DNA of 38,258 nt. Source: CAYINU01 sp964364855. Lineage in GTDB: Bacteria; Margulisbacteria; Marinamargulisbacteria; CAYINU01. This document shows positions 9,324 through 16,423 of this stretch, one piece after another (position 1 is the stretch's first letter; each line of letters begins with the position of its first letter). The notes beneath the pieces are model-generated. The model ran no database searches. It was not told the DNA's origin and worked only from the letters and a program-made list of their open reading frames with translations. The stretch is from contig CAYINU010000007.1 in assembly GCA_964364855.1 (NCBI GenBank), positions 1-38,258 of the forward strand, in the 5' to 3' direction. The position numbers and the translations under genes were made by a program.

Positions 9324-10019
9324 TTATGTCACATCGGCAAACCGGTAACCGACGCCACGTACCGTTTCGATTAGCCGAGCGGCCTCACCCAATTTGCGCC
9401 GTAGCGTCACGATGACCACATCGACGGACCGGTCTGTAACGTCGTGCGCCTCTCCTTGAGTTGCGTCCACAATTTGGTTGCGGGAAAAGACCCAGCCGGG
9501 GCGTCCGGCCAATAGGTAAAGGACCTTGAACTCCAATGACGTGAGCAGTATGGGTTGGCCGTCGATCAAGACTTCGTGGCGTCCCGGATGAATGCGCAAA
9601 TTACCGTATTCCAACATCTTATCTGACGGTAGCGCGGCGCGGGTACTTCCTCGGCGAAGCGCAGCACGGATGCGGGCAACCAATACCTTGGGGCTAAAGG
9701 GTTTGACAATGTAGTCGTCTGCGCCCAGCTCCAGACCGGTAACCACGTCGGTTTCCTCACTTTTGGCCGTCATCATCAGAATGGGAATATGTTGCGTACG
9801 CGGATCGCTTTTGAGATGGCGGCAGACCTCAAACCCATCTACCTCGGGCAACATAATATCGAGTAGAACCAAGGCGGGTTGAGCCGTAACAATTTTTTGA
9901 TATGCGAGATTGCCTTGGTCAACGGTGATCACGTTGTAACCTTCTTTTTTGAGAACATAATTTAACAGTTCGCAGATATCTTCTTCGTCTTCGACGACCA
10001 CGATGGTTTTGATGGCCAT
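9324..10019 (-). CDS. phoB: PhoB-family response regulator
   Basis: A 231-residue OmpR/PhoB-class transcription regulator. The receiver domain (about residues 4-118) has the acidic pair in EDEEDI, the phosphoacceptor D54 in LLDIMLP, T84 in MMTAK and K106 in VKPF. The C-terminal winged-helix DNA-binding domain (about 135-230) carries LTSLEFKVLYLLAGRPGWVFSR, DVTDRSVDVVIVTLRRKLG and the terminal RGVGYRF. Translation is tightly coupled to the upstream exonuclease gene: its stop TAA lies 2 bp before this ATG, and the ribosome binding site AAAGGAG overlaps the end of that gene. The gene continues directly into phoR. Confidence 0.93.
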   Translation of the reverse strand: MAIKTIVVVEDEEDICELLNYVLKKEGYNVITVDQGNLAYQKIVTAQPALVLLDIMLPEVDGFEVCRHLKSDPRTQHIPILMMTAKSEETDVVTGLELGADDYIVKPFSPKVLVARIRAALRRGSTRAALPSDKMLEYGNLRIHPGRHEVLIDGQPILLTSLEFKVLYLLAGRPGWVFSRNQIVDATQGEAHDVTDRSVDVVIVTLRRKLGEAARLIETVRGVGYRFADVT

Positions 10020-10021
10020 GG

Positions 10022-10996
10022 TTACTCCTTTATCGTGGCGAGCTGGGATTCGGGACTACGCGCAACAAGTTTTTGCGCACCGGCGTAAAAATCCATGATC
10101 GACCGGCTGGGCCGAGGGGCTTTTTTCGCATTTTCAAAAATAAAATAAAGTTCCTTGGTGGCGGCGGCATCGGCCAAAGCACGGTGGGCGTTGGCATGGC
10201 GAATGCCATATTTTTTGGTAAGGGCCGTGAGCGAACACCGTGGCTCCTGGCTGGCCCGTGCCCAATTCAGTGTACAAATGACATCGCGGGGCGCAAATTC
10301 TCTCTGGGTGCGCAGTAGGGCCACAAGCAACCATGGGAGATCGAAGTCGGCGTTATGTGCCACCAGCCGAGAATCACCCAAAAAAGAGGTGAAGCGCGCA
10401 AGTGCGGTTGGTAAGTCCGGGGCATCGGCTACCATGATATCGCTGATGCCATTCAGGCGCGTGATTTCGGCACTGATGGACATAGCGGGTTTGACGAAAG
10501 TTTGAAAAAGATGTTCGTCACCTTCCGCATCAATTTTGAGAGCCCCGATTTCGATGATACTGTGCTTGCTGGCATCAAGACCTGTGGTTTCAAAGTCAAA
10601 AAAAGTAAGGGTTTCCCGCTGCAGACCTCCAAACAAATCGGCCTGTCCCGAACAGCCCGGAAAATACAGGCAGCGGTTGGCGATATTCATGCCGGGCAAA
10701 TGTACCGTGGGGCCATGACAATAGTTGCAGCGGATATCGTAATTGACCTGCAAGCCATTTTCCAAGATATGAAAGATCTTTTTAACCGGTACCCGCCGTC
10801 CGCAAGTACAGGAAAATACGCCGCCATGATCATCTGGGCTAAAGCGGTCAGGATCCAAGTCGTTTTGGCAGACCGGGCACTGGTAGTACAACGCGAACCC
10901 ACAGGCACAACTTAGCCGGTTTTTTTCAATGCCCACGGTCCCGGCCTTCCGGCAGCAGGGGCAGGGCCTAGACAGTCGAAATTTAGTTTCGTTCAT
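10022..10996 (-). CDS. Zinc-ribbon / DEDDh 3'-5' exonuclease fusion (DnaQ-like)
   Basis: A 324-residue protein. Residues about 128-290 are a DnaQ/epsilon-type exonuclease with all five catalytic residues: D134 and E136 in FFDFETTG, D217 in AHNADFD, and H271 and D276 in HRALADA. The first 120 residues hold three likely zinc-ribbon cysteine groups: C12/C15 with C30/C32, C40/C43 with C63/C65, and C90/C93 with C109/C115. The catalytic domain fits proofreading or nucleic-acid trimming; the zinc part may bind nucleic acid or protein. There is no polymerase or UvrC-type domain. It overlaps dcd by 14 bp and runs straight into phoB, so it is in the middle of the operon. It is not a simple dnaQ because of the long cysteine-rich N-terminus. 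Confidence 0.82.
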   Translation of the reverse strand: MNETKFRLSRPCPCCRKAGTVGIEKNRLSCACGFALYYQCPVCQNDLDPDRFSPDDHGGVFSCTCGRRVPVKKIFHILENGLQVNYDIRCNYCHGPTVHLPGMNIANRCLYFPGCSGQADLFGGLQRETLTFFDFETTGLDASKHSIIEIGALKIDAEGDEHLFQTFVKPAMSISAEITRLNGISDIMVADAPDLPTALARFTSFLGDSRLVAHNADFDLPWLLVALLRTQREFAPRDVICTLNWARASQEPRCSLTALTKKYGIRHANAHRALADAAATKELYFIFENAKKAPRPSRSIMDFYAGAQKLVARSPESQLATIKE

Positions 10997-11516
10997 CTTG
11001 ATAAACGCGACTGCCTACTGGGCGGGATTGGCCTTGGTATTTGCCGCGATACGGTGTTTGGGTCGCTTGATCCATTTTGCAAAATACCAGTTGGCAGATG
11101 CGTCGTCCCGACACCAATTCGATGGGCAGGGCATTGGCGTTGTAGAGCTCCAACGTAATACGGCCTTCAAATCCCGCGTCTACCCACCCCGCGTTCTGAA
11201 TAAACAAGCCCATGCGTCCTATGGAGCTGCGACCTTCGACAAAGGCAGTCAGATAGTTTGGCAGGCGCAGGTACTCGCGGGTAGTCGCAAGCAAAAAAGA
11301 ATGGGGGGCGATAACAATGCGGTCGGATTTCATTTCGCGATACTGGATCTCCTTGTCCATTTTGATGAGGCTGGTATGGTGCTCATCCACCACCAAGTAT
11401 TCATCGCCCAACGTACAGTCGATCGAGGCGGGTTGAAGGCCCTGCGGATGTAACGGATCCACGGTCAGCTCCCCAGAGTCCAAAAGGCTTTGAATCGTGG
11501 CATCGGATAAGATCAT
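10983..11516 (-). CDS. dcd: dCTP deaminase
   Basis: A 177-residue member of the dCTP deaminase/dUTPase family, which deaminates dCTP toward dUTP for dTMP synthesis. Signature segments are QPASIDCTLGDEY, the nucleotide-binding EGRSSIGRMGL, and AGWVDAGFEGRITLELYN with the catalytic glutamate at about E123. The C-terminus YQGQSRPVGSRVYQ resembles the YQGQ...SR.YQ ending I recall from the bifunctional enzymes that also hydrolyse dUTP (Mycobacterium type). No separate dut gene is visible nearby, so bifunctionality is plausible but unproven. The ATG overlaps the def stop as ATGA, indicating translational coupling. Confidence 0.93.
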   Translation of the reverse strand: MILSDATIQSLLDSGELTVDPLHPQGLQPASIDCTLGDEYLVVDEHHTSLIKMDKEIQYREMKSDRIVIAPHSFLLATTREYLRLPNYLTAFVEGRSSIGRMGLFIQNAGWVDAGFEGRITLELYNANALPIELVSGRRICQLVFCKMDQATQTPYRGKYQGQSRPVGSRVYQDERN

Positions 11517-12061
11517 GGTGTTTTTTCCTTCTCAGCCTGGGCATTCATCAGGCGGATGTATTCAGACTCGGTAGCGAGGTCACGCATGGACTTCATATGA
11601 TCCAAATAAATAATACCTTCCAAATGATCGAACTCGTGCTGAAATACCCGTGCCAAAAACCCGTCCAGTGTGGCTTGAATTGCCTGGCCAGTTTCGTTGA
11701 GAAAGGCGACCTCAATTTGCGTCGAACGCGGCACCAAACCCCGAATGCCGGGGATGCTCAAACACCCTTCCCAGTCTTTTTCTTTTTTGGGAGAGCGTTT
11801 TAGAATGCGGGGGTTGATAATGGAGACGGCAGGTTCGTTTTCGGCTTGTTTTTCGTGATCATATCCCATATCGAGGATGAACAACTGAACGGAATGGCCC
11901 ACTTGCGGGGCCGCCAATCCGACTCCCCGCGAGGCACGGCAGGTAGCGATCATATCCTGGATGAGCTGCGAAATGATGGGGTCTGCCGGGTCTTTGATCA
12001 ACCCTGCTTTTTGTCGCAAAATAGGATTGCCCAATTCGGTAATCGGTAACAGTTGTGCCAC
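11513..12061 (-). CDS. def: Peptide deformylase
   Basis: A 182-residue metalloenzyme that removes the formyl group from nascent N-terminal methionine. All three family motifs are present: GVGLAAPQVG, EGCLSIP with metal ligand C100, and QHEFDHLEG with ligands H142 and H146 and the catalytic E143. Length is typical. The start is a GTG preceded by GGGGAG, which fixes it. It is the first gene of the minus-strand operon def-dcd-exonuclease-phoB-phoR and overlaps dcd by 4 bp. Confidence 0.96.
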   Translation of the reverse strand: MAQLLPITELGNPILRQKAGLIKDPADPIISQLIQDMIATCRASRGVGLAAPQVGHSVQLFILDMGYDHEKQAENEPAVSIINPRILKRSPKKEKDWEGCLSIPGIRGLVPRSTQIEVAFLNETGQAIQATLDGFLARVFQHEFDHLEGIIYLDHMKSMRDLATESEYIRLMNAQAEKEKTP

Positions 12062-12089
12062 GGCGTCTCCCCTGTGATAAAGTCCCGCC

Positions 12090-12117
12090 AGTATACCGAA
12101 AATCTCTCGTGTCTGAA
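12090..12117 (-). promoter_or_regulatory. Candidate sigma-70-type promoter for the def operon
   Basis: Read on the minus strand, TTCAGA and TATACT are 16 bp apart, 28 bp upstream of the GTG start of def. The minus 10 box is close to consensus; the minus 35 box matches at four of six positions. This is pattern matching only. Confidence 0.4.
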
Positions 12118-12199
12118 AGACCGTTTTGCTTGCCGGACGCTATTAAACCCGTTACTCTGAAATGGCAATTCGTTTTTTTGCATTAGGAGGACCCCAAAA

Positions 12200-12922
12200 A
12201 TGAGAACCTCGAACCCGATTATTAATAGCAACACGCTTTACAATGTCCATGCCAGCGGTGCGGAGGCTATGACGGTCAATGGTGCCGTACAAAAAACGCT
12301 TTACCTCGCCGTTATTTTGACGGCCGGCGCGGCCATCACCTGGTGGATGGGTGTGCCTGGTATGGCCTTGTCCCTGCTGGGTTTGATCGGCGGATTGATC
12401 TCGGCGATCGTGTTGATATTCAAGCGGGAATGGGCGCCGACACTTGCACCTGTTTATGCCCTGTGCGAGGGACTGGCTTTAGGCGGTATTTCAATGATGT
12501 TTGAGCGATCCTACCCTGGCATTGCTTTTCAGGCAGTGGGGATGACAATCGGCGTGTTATTTTGCATGATCGGGCTATACAAATCTCGGATTATCAAAGT
12601 AACGGACCAATTTCGCATGGGCGTGGTTTCAGCTACCGGTGGGATTGCATTATTTTATCTGATTTCGATGGTCGCCGGACTGTTTGGGTTTCCCATGACA
12701 TTTTTGAATGGGAGCGGTCCTTTGAGCATCGGGATTAGCTTGTTGATCGTGGGTGTAGCAGCATTGAATCTGGTGTTGGATTTTGACAGCATCGAGCAAG
12801 CGGCGCAGCACCAATTGCCCAAATATATGGAATGGTTTCTGGCCTTTGGTCTGATGGTTACCCTTGTCTGGCTATATCTGGAGATGTTGCGTCTGCTGTC
12901 GAAATTCCAGCGGCGGGATTAA
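12200..12922 (+). CDS. Bax inhibitor-1-like (YccA/YbhL-type) membrane protein
   Basis: A 240-residue integral membrane protein with about seven hydrophobic helices, beginning near residues 32-50 and ending near 215-232. The order of helices and the N-terminal segment (NTLYNVHASGAEAMTVNGAVQKTLYL) fit the bacterial Bax-inhibitor-1-like family BaxI_1 (Pfam). Characterised relatives in the wider superfamily include pH-sensitive calcium channels and FtsH-associated YccA; which, if either, applies here is unknown. The start is set by an AGGAGG placed 9 bp upstream of the ATG. It is divergent from def. Its last 65 bp overlap the end of the convergent orphan gene. Confidence 0.82.
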   Translation: MRTSNPIINSNTLYNVHASGAEAMTVNGAVQKTLYLAVILTAGAAITWWMGVPGMALSLLGLIGGLISAIVLIFKREWAPTLAPVYALCEGLALGGISMMFERSYPGIAFQAVGMTIGVLFCMIGLYKSRIIKVTDQFRMGVVSATGGIALFYLISMVAGLFGFPMTFLNGSGPLSIGISLLIVGVAALNLVLDFDSIEQAAQHQLPKYMEWFLAFGLMVTLVWLYLEMLRLLSKFQRRD

Positions 12923-13709
12923 GTCTCAACTGTTCCGTAATCCACTTGCGGATAGAGTCGAGCTGAATTTTTCCATCAGATAGCGTTTTTAATTCTCCGT
13001 ATAATTCCACCATTTGCTGACGGATACCTTCGGTTTGAATAGTGCCGCGTTTAAATCGTGCTTCCAAATTTTGTAACTTATCTGTAATCCAAGGCATCAG
13101 CAGACGGGCTATTTCTTCCTGCCCATTGAGATCGGCTTGTTGGAGAACAGATACAAGTGTAGTGGGAGCGGGGTCGGCTTCCAGCCTTAATTTCATGGAC
13201 AAAAGAGCCCATCCGTTTCCCATTTTAGCGGCAACATTCGCTACCTCTAGGATGTCTGTGAAATTCAGTTTATCCCAGTTTGCAGAATAGCCTTTAATAA
13301 ACCCTCGTGTGTCATTGGTTTCCAGATGATAACACAATGTGGTAACGATAACTTTAGAAGCTCCTACTATCACCTCACCTTGCAATACCTCACTGCAATC
13401 ATTGATTTGAGAGTCAGACAGCCTAAGAGCGGCGATATAGACGGGCAGCATTTCAGACAACGCACTAACATGCGATTCAAAATCAATACTTCTCGGATAA
13501 AACGCGCTCATCCCGTTTAGCACTTCCTTAAAACAGTCAATCCAACCCTGTCCAAAACCGGAACCAGCGTAGCGTCTAAACAGCTCGATCGGCACATCTG
13601 TCTTTCCCGGAGTAAAGGAGAATATCAGTTCCATGAATGCATTTCTTTCGTCGGGAAGTGCCGGTGAAAAGGGAGCAATGGAGACGGCGAGCGTTTTTTG
13701 CTGTAGCAT
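12858..13709 (-). CDS. Hypothetical protein
   Basis: A 283-residue product with no family I recognise. It appears soluble and mostly helical, with no signal peptide and no catalytic motif. It carries several cysteines in the middle (around NDCSEVL and VTTLCYHL). The C-terminal third has heptad-like spacing (LQNLEARFKRGTIQTEGIRQQMVELYGELKTL) that could form a short coiled coil. The frame is long and has an ATG start, so it is probably real, but its 3' end overlaps the Bax-inhibitor-like gene by 65 bp, so the true end or the call itself is less certain than for neighbours. It may belong to the same lineage-specific class as the 1001-residue orphan, but I see no clear sequence match between them. 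Confidence 0.6.
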   Translation of the reverse strand: MLQQKTLAVSIAPFSPALPDERNAFMELIFSFTPGKTDVPIELFRRYAGSGFGQGWIDCFKEVLNGMSAFYPRSIDFESHVSALSEMLPVYIAALRLSDSQINDCSEVLQGEVIVGASKVIVTTLCYHLETNDTRGFIKGYSANWDKLNFTDILEVANVAAKMGNGWALLSMKLRLEADPAPTTLVSVLQQADLNGQEEIARLLMPWITDKLQNLEARFKRGTIQTEGIRQQMVELYGELKTLSDGKIQLDSIRKWITEQLRLNPAAGISTADATSPDIARQG

Positions 13710-13758
13710 AGGCAGTTATCGGCGGTTACCAGGCAGGGTTTTAACTCATAAATAGCGA

Positions 13759-14301
13759 TTAATTGTAATTAATGACGTGACTGGGTACTTGGAGAAGGTC
13801 TGCCGTAACCTGAGAGAGTTGTCTGTCGAAAATGGGCTGATAGTCTTCATCCGTCTCCGAATGGATCACGCGTGGCTGACGGCCGGTCTGGCGGATGTGT
13901 TGTAGGGTCTGATGGAGCAGAGCCTGATAATGTATCTCGTTTTCGAGGGTGTGTGCAGCGTCTTGTCCAGCCAACCCGGTCAGCACATAAAGGGTTGTTT
14001 GCCCCTCGGCAGGTTGAACCACGGCATGATACGGTCCGCCCATCGGGTCCGGTACAACTTGCGGCATCTGTTGTTCGGGTGCCTCTGTCTGAACCGGAAG
14101 GGAAGGCGATGCAGGAGCAGACGGGGTGGCGTGTGGGGTGCGCAACATGGATCTACCCAGGACAAAAAACAGGGCGGTGAAGGCAAGATATTGTGTGCTG
14201 CCCAGTGCATGATGAAGCAGGGCAAAGCTCAGTACATCCACTATGACAACGCCCATCACGGATAGCATTAATATAGTCGTAAAGGCCGGTTGCTGTCTCA
14301 T
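13759..14301 (-). CDS. Hypothetical membrane-anchored protein
   Basis: A 180-residue protein with two predicted membrane helices at about residues 9-30 and 36-52. A Pro/Ala-rich linker (PHATPSAPASPSLP) leads to a hydrophilic C-terminal domain of about 110 residues. No family is recognised. The start is supported by a GGTGGGG just upstream of the ATG. It lies on the same strand as the preceding orphan, separated by about 50 bp. Its function is unknown; the layout suggests a small bitopic or hairpin anchor exposing a soluble domain. Confidence 0.62.
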   Translation of the reverse strand: MRQQPAFTTILMLSVMGVVIVDVLSFALLHHALGSTQYLAFTALFFVLGRSMLRTPHATPSAPASPSLPVQTEAPEQQMPQVVPDPMGGPYHAVVQPAEGQTTLYVLTGLAGQDAAHTLENEIHYQALLHQTLQHIRQTGRQPRVIHSETDEDYQPIFDRQLSQVTADLLQVPSHVINYN

Positions 14302-14613
14302 ACCCCACCAGTTGTATCAGAATTGAGAATCGGAATCTAGTCACCTTAGGCTATCCGTACCTATTACCGCATCATCACAAGTCATCATTTGCTTCCATCG
14401 GGGTCCTGTCACCACAGCCCCAAAAGGTGGACTCACCTTTTGGGGGCCCCTTTATTGGATTACGCTTCGCGGTCGCCGCCGTGCGGCTCCAGTCCCCACC
14501 GCTTCGCTCGTGCTACCTCGTCTCGGTGTGGGGTCCCCACCCGGTGCCACCCCTCTTGTGTCCTTGAGAAGTGCTTTTACTAAAGCGGGAAAGTTGTCTA
14601 GGATATTGCATAG
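14302..14613. other. GC-rich non-coding stretch between divergent genes
   Basis: This gap of 312 bp separates the divergent membrane-protein and rmuC genes, so it must hold promoters for both. Bases about 14395-14565 are unusually rich in G+C and runs of C or G compared with the flanks, and contain the hairpin listed separately. I found no tRNA, no recognisable riboswitch and no credible protein in it. The open frame 14389-14583 has a composition unlike a real gene (many Ser, Pro, Arg, Cys). Confidence 0.6.
14418..14445. repeat. Perfect 12-bp inverted repeat (hairpin)
   Basis: CCCCAAAAGGTG and its exact complement CACCTTTTGGGG are separated by a 4-base loop (gact). The hairpin would be very stable in either transcript. 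It lies upstream of both flanking genes, so it is not placed as a terminator for either; it could be a leader structure, part of a small RNA, or a mobile repeat. Confidence 0.75.
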
Positions 14614-15834
14614 ATGATTACCTTCGCATTATTCGGATTCGGTGCGTTTCTTGTGGTCATCCTAACGGTCCTATTATTGACTTGGTTGAAAACAGAACGG
14701 AATTTGCGGGTTGAAATGCGTCAAACCAGTCAGGCCTTGCGAGACGACTTGACCCGATCGCTGTTTGAATTTACCAACACCCTGACCCATCAGTTCGACA
14801 ACTTCAAAAATACGGTTTCCGGAATTAGCGAATTGCAGGGTCGTCAACTGGAAACCATTCGCCAGAGCGTCGAGAACAAGCTTAAAGAGATTCAAACCGA
14901 TAACAACAAAAAGCTAGACGAGATGCGGGTCACCGTGGACGAAAAGCTGCATGCGACGCTGGAAAAACGGCTGGGGATGTCTTTTCAGTTGGTCAGCGAA
15001 CGGCTCGAGCAAGTTCACAAGGGCTTGGGTGAGATGCAGTCTTTGGCAACGGGGGTAGGGGACCTCAAGCGCGTTTTGACCAATGTGAAAACGCGAGGGA
15101 CCTGGGGAGAGACCCAACTGGCTGCTTTGCTCGAGGACATTCTGACTCCCGAGCAATATGAATACAACATCCCCACCCGGCCCGGTAGCAATGCGCGGGT
15201 AGAGTACGCTGTCAAATTTCCGGGCCGTCAACGCGACGAGCGTCCACTGTGGCTTCCCATCGATGCCAAGTTCCCCCAAGAAGATTACCAACGCCTTTTG
15301 GATGCACAAGAAGCTGCCGATATAGGGGCAATGGAGACCGCGATCAAGCAGCTTGAAATCAGGATGAAAACCGAGGCCAAAGCGATCCGTGAAAAATATA
15401 TTGAGCCGCCACACACCACCGATTTTGCCATTCTCTTTTTGCCCACCGAAAGTCTATACGCAGAGGTTCTGCGCCGACCGGCGCTCACCGAAACGATTCA
15501 GCGGGATTATCGGGTTATCGTGACCGGTCCGACAACATTGGCCGCGTTGCTGAATAGCCTGCAGATGGGTTTTCGAACCCTGGCCATCGAACGTCGGTCC
15601 AGCGAAGTGTGGCAGCTGTTGAGTGCGGTCAAAACCGAGTTTGTGAAATTTGGCGATATCCTGGACAAAACCCAGAAAAAACTCCAAGAGGCCAGTAACA
15701 CCATTGAAACCGCGGCCCAAAAATCCCGTACGATCTCTCGCAGGCTGGACAAAGTCGAAACCCTGCCCGAACTTATCTCGTCTTCGCCGGAGGCGGTGTT
15801 GGAGTTGGAAGGTTTAGAAAGAGGTCTTTCTTAG
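14614..15834 (+). CDS. rmuC: DNA recombination protein RmuC
   Basis: A 406-residue RmuC-family protein. It has an N-terminal membrane anchor (about residues 2-24), a long coiled coil (about 28-160), and a PD-(D/E)XK-like core from about 185 to 330. Signature segments are TWGETQLAALLEDILTPEQYEYN, RVEYAVKFPG and LWLPIDAKFPQEDYQRL. In E. coli, RmuC limits recombination between inverted repeats; the biochemical activity is thought to be nucleolytic. Length is in the normal range. The start ATG at 14614 immediately precedes the hydrophobic anchor. Confidence 0.93.
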   Translation: MITFALFGFGAFLVVILTVLLLTWLKTERNLRVEMRQTSQALRDDLTRSLFEFTNTLTHQFDNFKNTVSGISELQGRQLETIRQSVENKLKEIQTDNNKKLDEMRVTVDEKLHATLEKRLGMSFQLVSERLEQVHKGLGEMQSLATGVGDLKRVLTNVKTRGTWGETQLAALLEDILTPEQYEYNIPTRPGSNARVEYAVKFPGRQRDERPLWLPIDAKFPQEDYQRLLDAQEAADIGAMETAIKQLEIRMKTEAKAIREKYIEPPHTTDFAILFLPTESLYAEVLRRPALTETIQRDYRVIVTGPTTLAALLNSLQMGFRTLAIERRSSEVWQLLSAVKTEFVKFGDILDKTQKKLQEASNTIETAAQKSRTISRRLDKVETLPELISSSPEAVLELEGLERGLS

Positions 15835-15865
15835 AGTCAAGCAGATTTAAGGAGTTGGAACCGCT

Positions 15866-15893
15866 TTCAAAATCCCGCCGACTCCTTTACAAT
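15866..15893 (+). promoter_or_regulatory. Candidate promoter upstream of the YtxH-like gene
   Basis: TTCAAA and TACAAT are spaced by 16 bp, 37 bp upstream of the ATG, in the 96-bp gap after rmuC. A good ribosome binding site (AAAGGAG, about 15914) follows. Pattern matching only. Confidence 0.35.
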
Positions 15894-15930
15894 CACGCCA
15901 TTAAACCAACCGGAAAAGGAGCAGGATATT

Positions 15931-16206
15931 ATGACCACGAAATCAGGATTTAAACTGTTTGCTTTTGGTGCGGCGATTGGTGCGGTGTTGGGTGTCTTGT
16001 TTGCGCCGGAGTCCGGCGACGCCATGCGGAAACGCTTGCGCAAATTTTCTCGTGAAGAAATTCCGGGTGATCCGGCCGAAAAAACAGAGGAAATGATCCA
16101 GAAGACCCGAAATGCCATTGATGAAGGATTGAATAAATTGAGTAAGATAGTAGATGAGAAGCGCAGCGAGTTCGAACAAAAAGTAGTGGGGAAAGGGGAT
16201 CGTTGA
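15931..16206 (+). CDS. YtxH-domain small membrane protein
   Basis: A 91-residue protein with one N-terminal hydrophobic helix (about residues 8-26) ending in the YtxH signature, LGVLFAPESGDAMRKRL. A charged helical tail follows (about 45-85) and could form a coiled coil. YtxH-domain proteins are often stress-associated in Firmicutes and are widespread as small membrane proteins of unknown role. The start follows a clear AAAGGAG. The stop TGA overlaps the next ATG (TGATG), so the two are translated together. Confidence 0.8.
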   Translation: MTTKSGFKLFAFGAAIGAVLGVLFAPESGDAMRKRLRKFSREEIPGDPAEKTEEMIQKTRNAIDEGLNKLSKIVDEKRSEFEQKVVGKGDR

Positions 16207-16412
16207 TGGAATTAGCAGTAACGTTTGGTACCGTGTGGCAGTGGTTGAAGTTGGGTTGTGCGGCGGCGGGATTTTTGGCTCTGGTTGCGTTGGTGCTTAT
16301 TTTGTTTGAAGTCTTTCGTACGACGCGATCTGTACGGATGATGGTCGCCCGCATCGAGATGTTGTCCGATGTCGGCGCATGGTTTTCGCTATTTAAAAAA
16401 TTCCGTCGCTAA
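16206..16412 (+). CDS. Small single-pass membrane protein
   Basis: A 68-residue protein with one strong hydrophobic helix at about residues 18-38 and a basic C-terminus (WFSLFKKFRR). The ATG overlaps the stop of the YtxH-like gene; a TTG one codon earlier is possible but unnecessary. Proteins with this size and position commonly pair with YtxH-domain proteins (DUF948-like partners), but the similarity is too weak to name the family. It probably forms a membrane pair with its neighbour. Confidence 0.65.
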   Translation: MELAVTFGTVWQWLKLGCAAAGFLALVALVLILFEVFRTTRSVRMMVARIEMLSDVGAWFSLFKKFRR

Positions 16413-16423
16413 CGATCCTTTCT

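Noticed and set aside
14389..14583. Short ORF in the GC-rich intergenic block
   Set aside because: Composition (Ser, Pro, Arg, Cys) and lack of a ribosome binding site suggest non-coding DNA.
14302..14613. tRNA or known riboswitch in the largest intergenic gaps (also 34250-34669)
   Set aside because: No cloverleaf-like arms, TTCGAAT-type T-loop or conserved riboswitch core could be found by eye in either gap.
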